This document shows positions 58,409 to 64,000 of a stretch of 64,000 bases of DNA, in pieces. The notes under the pieces are model-generated. The model was given only the letters and a program-made list of their open reading frames with translations, did no database searches and was not told where the DNA came from. Position 1 is the first letter of the stretch, and each line of letters opens with the position of its first letter. A program made the position numbers and the translations under genes. This stretch comes from Diphasiastrum complanatum (lineage: Eukaryota > Streptophyta > Lycopodiopsida > Lycopodiales > Lycopodiaceae), in NCBI GenBank assembly GCA_029204225.1, contig CM055097.1:30411785-30475784 (forward strand). Reading direction: 5' to 3'.

Positions 58409-59612
58409 ATGTCTGATATAGATGATAGACCACCTGATGAACCACCTAATGGACTACCCGTTGAACGTTCCACCAGTTATTGTTAGAAGGTCACCTCGTC
58501 TAGAGATACCAAAGTATAATGGGTTATCTGATCCAGTCAGATTTCTCAAAATCTTTTTGAAATCATGTGAGGTTTATGGCAAAGTTTTTTCACAAGATAA
58601 ATTTAAGCTATTTCCTATGGCCTTAACTGGAGCCGCACAAGATTGGTTTTATAACCAAGATGAAACAGAACACATAGATTGGGGAGTGCTTAAAGTTGGC
58701 CTCATCACAAGATTCAAACCCAGAAAGTTTATGGAAGATCCTTTCCTACATTTAAATAAAATTAAAATGGGAAAGAGAGGAGGAGTGCAAGATTATATTG
58801 TACGAGTTAAACTCCTCAAATATAAGTGTGATCCTGAATTAATCAATAATGATGCCATGATCATGTGGTTTTTAGCAAGTCTACCTAAAAGGATTAGATG
58901 TGAGTTTAAACGCCGAACTGATTATGTGTCCTTACAACATGCTATGGATGATGCAATATGAGAGGAGGATGAAGATTCAGATGACGAACCAAATATTGGA
59001 ATGCTGCCATATACAACGAGACAAACTACTACAACATCCACCACTATTGCATCCACAAATATCAATGCAACAACAGTTAACAAATTCGAAAAACTTGGTC
59101 AAAAGCAGCAGATGCAGCTAGAAAAGATGCAGTCACAGTTCGATGAGAAGATGAAAGCATTGGAAGAGCAGCAAGAAAAGAGTGCTAAAGCAGGTGAAAA
59201 GTTTGCTAAGACTTTTTCTAGTCGAGAAAATATATGCTGTGCAATTTGTGTGAGAAATCACAACATAAATGAGTGTCAAACAATAAAAAGACACATGACA
59301 TATACTCTTTGTCATCTGTGCAACTCTACAAGACACGAAATAGCTTTTTGCTCATTTAATCCTTGGATTGTCTAGCAAAGATAGGTTGAGCTTCAATATT
59401 GGAAACCTACTACCTATAAGGGACCTGATCCTAAGAACCAGACTCAAAACTTTGGCCTTGGATTTCCTAAACGACTAGCTTTGCCAGCTCCACAAGCACA
59501 ACATGCTCCTCCTACAAATCTTATGGAACCAGACTCCTTAGTTGGTAATGAGCAATGGAATTACAATATTATTGATCAAGAAATTGGTCCTTCAGAGCAG
59601 TATGCTATCTTT
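58409..59612 (+). pseudogene. Gypsy-L gag
   Basis: The ATG at 58409 (MSDIDDRPPDEPPNG) is frameshifted before the main frame at 58422-58961. Retrotrans_gag domain: IPKYNGLSDPVRFLKIF, FKLFPMALTGAAQDWFYNQ, VLKVGLITRFKPRKFMEDPF. A TGA at 58959 then acidic EEDEDSDDEPN, a Thr-rich linker, a coiled coil (QKQQMQLEKMQSQFDEKMKA) and CysHis clusters CCAICVRNHNINEC and CHLCNSTRHEIAFC. Stops follow at ~59373. No protease or RT follows: the element ends near 59612 against Gypsy-M. Homologous to Gypsy-K gag. Confidence 0.8.
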
Positions 59613-59613
59613 G

Positions 59614-59940
59614 TCATTGCCTAAAAAGAGTGGCTTCATCCAAATCTTCACGAGATAGAGATGGGATGGCCCCATCCATTGGTAATCCAAGCGCGTCTGC
59701 ATAAATTGCTTCTGTGATCAGCAGGTCTGCTCTCCTTACCACGACCTTGATGTCATCATCTGTCACTTGCTTGATTTTAGCCACGAACTCATTACATAAG
59801 TTCGGCAACACAATTAACTGATTAACTTTCAATAGGTCGCTCAGCCTGCGTACTTCTACCATAGCTCTTATTAAATCCATATTGATTGGGCTGGGAACCT
59901 TCCAATTTACCCCTGATGGTTCACCGCTGGATGAAGTCAT
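59614..59940 (-). pseudogene. Gypsy-M downstream ORF, N-terminal part
   Basis: A 108-codon frame starting MTSSSGEPSGVNWKVPSP, with VVVRRADLLITEAIYADALGLPMDG and ending SREDLDEATLFRQ, cut at the Gypsy-L boundary. It lies ~530 bp past the integrase C-terminus, the same place as the third ORF of Gypsy-K, but I see no clear sequence match between the two. The EAI..ALGLP pattern recalls the extra ORF of plant Athila/Tat-type elements; this is a tentative match from memory of the family. Confidence 0.5.
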
Positions 59941-60469
59941 GTTTTCCTACAAAAACAAATAAAGAGAAAACACAAAAACAGTAGTGTAACAGAATGTATA
60001 ACGAGAATGAAGCTCACATAAGAGTGAATCAAAGCTCACAACTCAATGTACAGTGGCTCAAATTAGAAATGAAGTAATGTTAGATAAATCAAAATACACG
60101 TAACAATGGCTCATCCACACAATCATTCACAAACAAGGCCTCGAGAAAACACAAATATGAATTCACTACGAGGTAAAAACAAAGTGAATTGAAAATGGTA
60201 TTAAAAGGAAAAATGAGAGAGATGATGAAAAAGCGATGCATGATTAATGCAACAGTCGGCAATACAAGTGGCAATGGACAGGTGTCAATGCTAGATTGAA
60301 CCGCCATTCCATGTGCGCAAACATTTACTACACACAAAAATCAATATTCATGGTTACGAAAAGACGTGCTCAAAAAATTGAATAAGACGAGAGAATATAA
60401 GAATATTTTTTTAAAATAAGCTACTAATAAAATAGTAAAATAATAAATTATTAAATAAATAATTAATTA

Positions 60470-61280
60470 AATATTGATCTTACGAGTAGTACTTCTTAAG
60501 TCGGAACCCAGTAACTTTGGTTGGTTGTAGAATTCCTTCCAGGTCAGTAAAATTGTATGGATCCATTGAACAATTCGACAACTTTGTAAGGTCCCATCCA
60601 TCTGGTATGCAGTTTACTAGAAAATTTTATATGTCGAGTGTCATACAATAATGCATAGTTGCCTTCCTTGAGAACGACTTTACAATGACACAATGGAGAA
60701 GATGATCATGTGGCATGTTGACTTGACATTTGTCAAATTCATAATTAAGAGTGGTATCTCTACCAATCTTCGCAATGACAAAAAGGATAATTTTTAATTA
60801 CCTTTAGACCATTTAAAATAAAATATCACATCTTTTGTGAAATCATTAATAAACACATAAATATGAATGACAAGTGGCAACACGTGTGAGCGTATACATT
60901 TAATAAAAGGATTTCCAAAATCCAAAAAGTAAATAATGAATAAAATAAAAGATAACAATTAAGTAATAAATATATAAATCAAAGATTAAAAAAAATTTGG
61001 AGTAGAATTTTGAAAGACACTCAAAAGATTCTCTCCATGAATACACTCATTAGAAATAATATTTCTTCAGTCTGAAATCATTAATATGCGTTGGCAATAA
61101 TTCACCTTCCAATGACTAAAGCTGGATATAACCATTTTCAAATACTTCGATGACCTTGTACGGTCCCATCCATCTCATATAAAGCTTTCTAGAAAATTTC
61201 TGATGTCGACTATCATAGATCAAAGCATAATCATCAAGCTTAAGATCAACAGTCTTGATATGAGTATCATATGTTTTCTT
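60470..61280 (-). pseudogene. Gypsy-M duplicated integrase C-terminal (GPY/F) modules
   Basis: Two homologous, diverged copies follow one another. The first (61270-61050) reads YALIYDSRHQKFSRKLYMRW, MGPYKVIEVFENGYIQL and ends INDFRLKKYY. The second (60680-60470) reads YALLYDTRHIKFSSKLHTRW and MGPYKVVELFNGSIQFY. Each has the RWMGPYKV core of the GPY/F module. One module is normal for gypsy integrase. Stops are present in both. Confidence 0.75.
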
Positions 61281-63180
61281 TTGCTATTCCTGGATTTTTT
61301 CTGTAACATCCCTCGAATTGTTTCAAAATTCGAATAGTTCTTCAATAGTCAACAACCTTCCATTAATAAATTATGTTTCTGTTCGTTGTGCTTGTATTCA
61401 AAAAGTGGACATCTTGAAATCAATCGATAGATTAGGATGCATACCATACGTAAGAAAATAAGGCATCTGCTTCGTGGTTATTTTCTCCATGTTTCAATAT
61501 GCCTAGAGTACTAAGGGCAACTTTTGATCCCAATCTGTAGCATGTGCAACAATGATCTTCTGTTCACTCTCTCAGTCAATCCATTGGCTTTTGGATTATA
61601 AGGGGTTGTCTTTCTATGTTTGATCAGAATATAGATGGTTAGTAGTCGAATCGTATCGTTTAGAAAATGAGTACCACGATCACTGACTAACTCAATAGGA
61701 CAACCATAACATGTAATTTATTGATTTGAATAGGAAGGTTGCGATAGTTTTTGCATCGTTTCATTTTGTTGCTTCAGCTTCCACATTCTTCATTGCATAA
61801 TCCATCACAACCAAAATATATTGACACTTAGTGTGTCCGGTCACTAGCTTAATTGGACCAACAAAGTCAATCCCCCACTTTTCAAATCGAACAAGTAGTA
61901 TAATTGGCGTCAACGACCAATTCATAGCTTTCATTGGCTTACCAGATCTCTGGCATGGATCACAAGATTGAATAAAATTAGAGACATCCTTAAACATTGT
62001 AGGCCACCAATATCTTCAATTTCAAGACACCTTCTCAACTGTTGATCTGCACCAAGGTTATACAGAACATTGTTGATAATAGTATAAGGTGCGATTTTAT
62101 ATTGAAATATTGTCTTCTTCTCCAAGTCATATCGTTCAGAATATATCTGATATTTAAGATATATAATAATATCATAATATAATGAATTCGAAGATGATAT
62201 CTCGAATAAATTTTTATTTGGAAAATCATCATTAATAGGTTCTTCAATTTTTTTCGTGCTGAGTCACGAAAGATAATCAGCATTAGTATGATATTTTCCT
62301 TGACAAAGCTCAACTTGATAAGTGAACTCTTGTAGCAACAAAATCCAGTGAGCACTTCGTTCAGATAAATCAGGTTTATTAACAAGATACTTCAAAGCAT
62401 AATGATCAACATGAAATATAAAAACATATCCCAACAAATAAGACCGATTACAATAAAAATCATTCCAATGTTTCTCTTTCTGTTGCCGAATATTTTTTCT
62501 CCGAGGAACTAAACTGGTGACTAGCATAGTATATTGGATAGTCTTTCTTCTGTTTGTCCTTCTGGCTCAGACATACACCAATAGCAAATATTGACATATC
62601 AACATAACTTTGAAATAATATCGTCCAGTTAGGCGGTCTTAGAATTGGAGCATTAATCAGTTTGTGCTTAAGTTCTTCGAATGCTTTCTATTGTTCTCTC
62701 ATCCAAATATAAGCGACTTGTTTCTTAAGTAACTGTGTAAGGGCTGCATCAATAGAGACATGATTCTAGATAAATCTTCTGTAATAACCAACATATTCTA
62801 AGAAACTTCTTAGTTCACATAGATTCGTTGGTGTCAACAGATTCTTTATAACTTAGACTTTATCTTTGTTGATTTCTATTCCTCTGCTGGATATTCTATG
62901 CTCGAGAAGTATACCTTCTCTCATACCGAAAAAACATTTTTTGTGGTGAAGAGACAAACAAGTGTCTCAACACCTCTACAATTTAAGTTTCAGGTTATGT
63001 ATAAAATTACCATTATCATTCTCTAAAAAGTAGCTAGCGCATTGCAAAGACCAAAAGGCATTTTATTATAGGCATAAGTGCCCCAATCCATGGTAAATGT
63101 GGTATTCAATCGATCCTCCTAGACTTACTCCAACTTGAATATAGCTCGAGAAACACAACTACACATATGGGCATTTTGTC
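61281..63180 (-). pseudogene. Gypsy-M RT, RNase H and integrase remnants
   Basis: RT end: TFTMDWGTYAYNKMPFGLCNALATF (as two blocks, 63110-63040). RNase H: VFIFHVDHYALKYLVNKPDL, HWILLLQEFTYQVELCQGKY and NADYLS (62440-62264). Integrase: LYNLGADQQLRRCL, zinc end IQSCDPCQRSGKPM, core FEKWGIDFVGPIK with the first Asp, and YILVVMDYAMK (61997-61761). The second Asp and Glu regions (61700-61500) are recognisable only as VSQ.SWYSF-like and NPLxSKxQWID-like decay. Multiple frameshifts and stops. Confidence 0.82.
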
Positions 63181-63218
63181 ATGTGAACCCGATACTTAGC
63201 CAAATTTTGACATTTTTC

Positions 63219-63610
63219 TTTTGCGTGACATTGCCACACGTGGCACATCCATGTTAAAACTATTCCAGAGACACTACCAGTGAAATTCAGACTGGAGGTG
63301 GGGTCTGGCAACAAATTTTTAATTTTGCGTGACACTGCCAGGCATGGCAGTGCCACGCAATTTTTTTTAAACTCAAAATTCGAAACATGAGTGCCAAAAT
63401 GTGTTGCTGTGGCACAACCACACGTGGAAGTGCCATGTACGGTTGTTATTTAACGACTTATCATGTGACATGTATTTTTGGAAATTTTCCACGCATGGCA
63501 AATCTCTAGAGAAAATTCCAGGGAGTTGGCTTTTTTATTGCCACACGTGGCAATATCAAAACACAATACTTAAGAGATTTTGCTTTGAAAATTTGCCACG
63601 CGTTGGTGTA
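63219..63610. repeat. Cluster of CCACACGTGG-type palindromes and a perfect-loop hairpin
   Basis: Six related inverted repeats in 390 bp: GCCACACGTGGC 63233-63244, ACTGCCA-ggca-TGGCAGT 63334-63351, CCACACGTGG 63418-63427, CCACGCATGG ~63489, ATTGCCACACGTGGCAAT 63537-63554 and GCCACGCGTTGG ~63596. The second is the core of a 36-base hairpin (63325-63360) with 16-bp arms and one mismatch. Several contain the G-box CACGTGGC. Two are preceded by the same word TTTTGCGTGACA(T/C)TGCCA, so units have been duplicated. Confidence 0.75.
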
Positions 63611-64000
63611 AATTTTTTTTTTTTACTATTATGAATAAGATGTTGATAAACAACAACTTTATGATTAATTATAAAGCAAATTGAGATTTTTTTTGAGGTT
63701 TTGAATAAGTGCATACTTATCATAAAATGTGAACTAAAATCAAATGACCATTATGTCAAATTATTATGCTCTAACGAATTGACATTATTTTCGGTTGAAT
63801 ACAACATGCTATCTATGCATTTATGGACATTATGATGTGTTTGAATATTAAAAAAATTCCATAATTAAAATTTGACATTAACCTCAATATGGTATTAATG
63901 GATAAAAATATAAGTGTGAGCTAAATTTGCACTTGAAAAGATGCTAAGTACCTTGCAATTGAGAGCCCTGTGGTAGCTTGTTAAGCTAATTTGTTGATAA
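63611..64000. other. Unassigned AT-rich end of window
   Basis: No coding sequence or repeat recognised in the last 390 bases. Confidence 0.5.

Larger units (their letters stand above)
59614..63180 (-). mobile_element. Gypsy-M, decayed Ty3/gypsy fragment
   Basis: Minus strand: end of RT, RNase H, integrase, two integrase C-terminal modules, a spacer (60470-59941) and the start of a downstream ORF. No LTR, gag or protease is visible. The RT is cut at ~63180 and the downstream ORF at 59614 by Gypsy-L. Many stops indicate an old insertion. Confidence 0.8.

Noticed and set aside
63219-63610. CRISPR-like array from the repeated palindromes
   Set aside because: Units are short, unequal and unevenly spaced, and the context is plant retrotransposons.

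Overview
The window looks like nuclear DNA of a land plant and reads almost entirely as a retrotransposon graveyard. The base composition is AT-rich. Ty1/copia and Ty3/gypsy LTR retrotransposons of plant type are stacked inside one another; PBS sequences match the plant initiator-tRNA-Met class (TGGTATCAGAGC) for copia and the TGGCGCCGTTGCCGGGG class for gypsy. I see no convincing host protein gene, no rRNA, no tRNA and no CRISPR. The species cannot be named from the sequence. Element names used here (Copia-A, -B, -C, -D, -E, -F, -G, -H, -I, -N; Gypsy-J, -K, -L, -M) are local labels only.

Layout. 1-2.8 kb: two direct copies of a gypsy LTR end, each followed by a PBS, a (CT)n tract and a T-rich leader. 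2.8-5.4 kb: truncated Copia-F (+). 5.4-8.7 kb: 3' half of Copia-D (-). 8.7-11.7 kb: LTR and pol scraps of Copia-E, -H and -G, then a small hAT-like MITE. 12.6-13.5 kb: a gypsy solo LTR with perfect TSD. 15.2-19.6 kb: decayed Gypsy-J integrase split by Copia-I, a deletion derivative with a perfect TSD. 20.3-21.2 kb: two abutting LTRs, one of them the displaced 3' LTR of Copia-F. 21.2-23.9 kb: 5' half of Copia-D (+). 23.9-28.5 kb: decayed sequence with no assignable gene. 28.5-29.6 kb: Copia-N scrap (-). 30.5-57.6 kb: one very large nest, Copia-B, containing Copia-A in its 5' LTR, the 11.9-kb Gypsy-K in its protease/integrase region, and the young Copia-C in its RNase H. 57.6-59.6 kb: Gypsy-L gag (+). 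59.6-63.2 kb: Gypsy-M (-). 63.2-63.6 kb: a cluster of CCACACGTGG-like palindromes.

Main structural result: the halves of Copia-D at 5424-8671 (-) and 21187-23918 (+) are one element cut by a ~15.2-kb inversion. They are complementary and non-overlapping, their 691-bp LTRs differ at about 16 sites, and the outer flanks carry the same target-site duplication once one side is reverse-complemented (aaaag at 5419-5423, ctttt at 21182-21186). The missing PPT and 3' LTR of the flanking Copia-F also lie on the far side of the inversion.

Genes. All gag/pol genes serve retrotransposition (gag particle, aspartic protease, integrase, reverse transcriptase, RNase H), and every copy is broken by stops, frameshifts or deletions. 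The most unusual coding region is a ~3.1-kb sense-strand third ORF of Gypsy-K between integrase and 3' LTR, with a TATA-like box just upstream, a coiled coil and no visible membrane segment. Gypsy-M has the start of an ORF at the same place.
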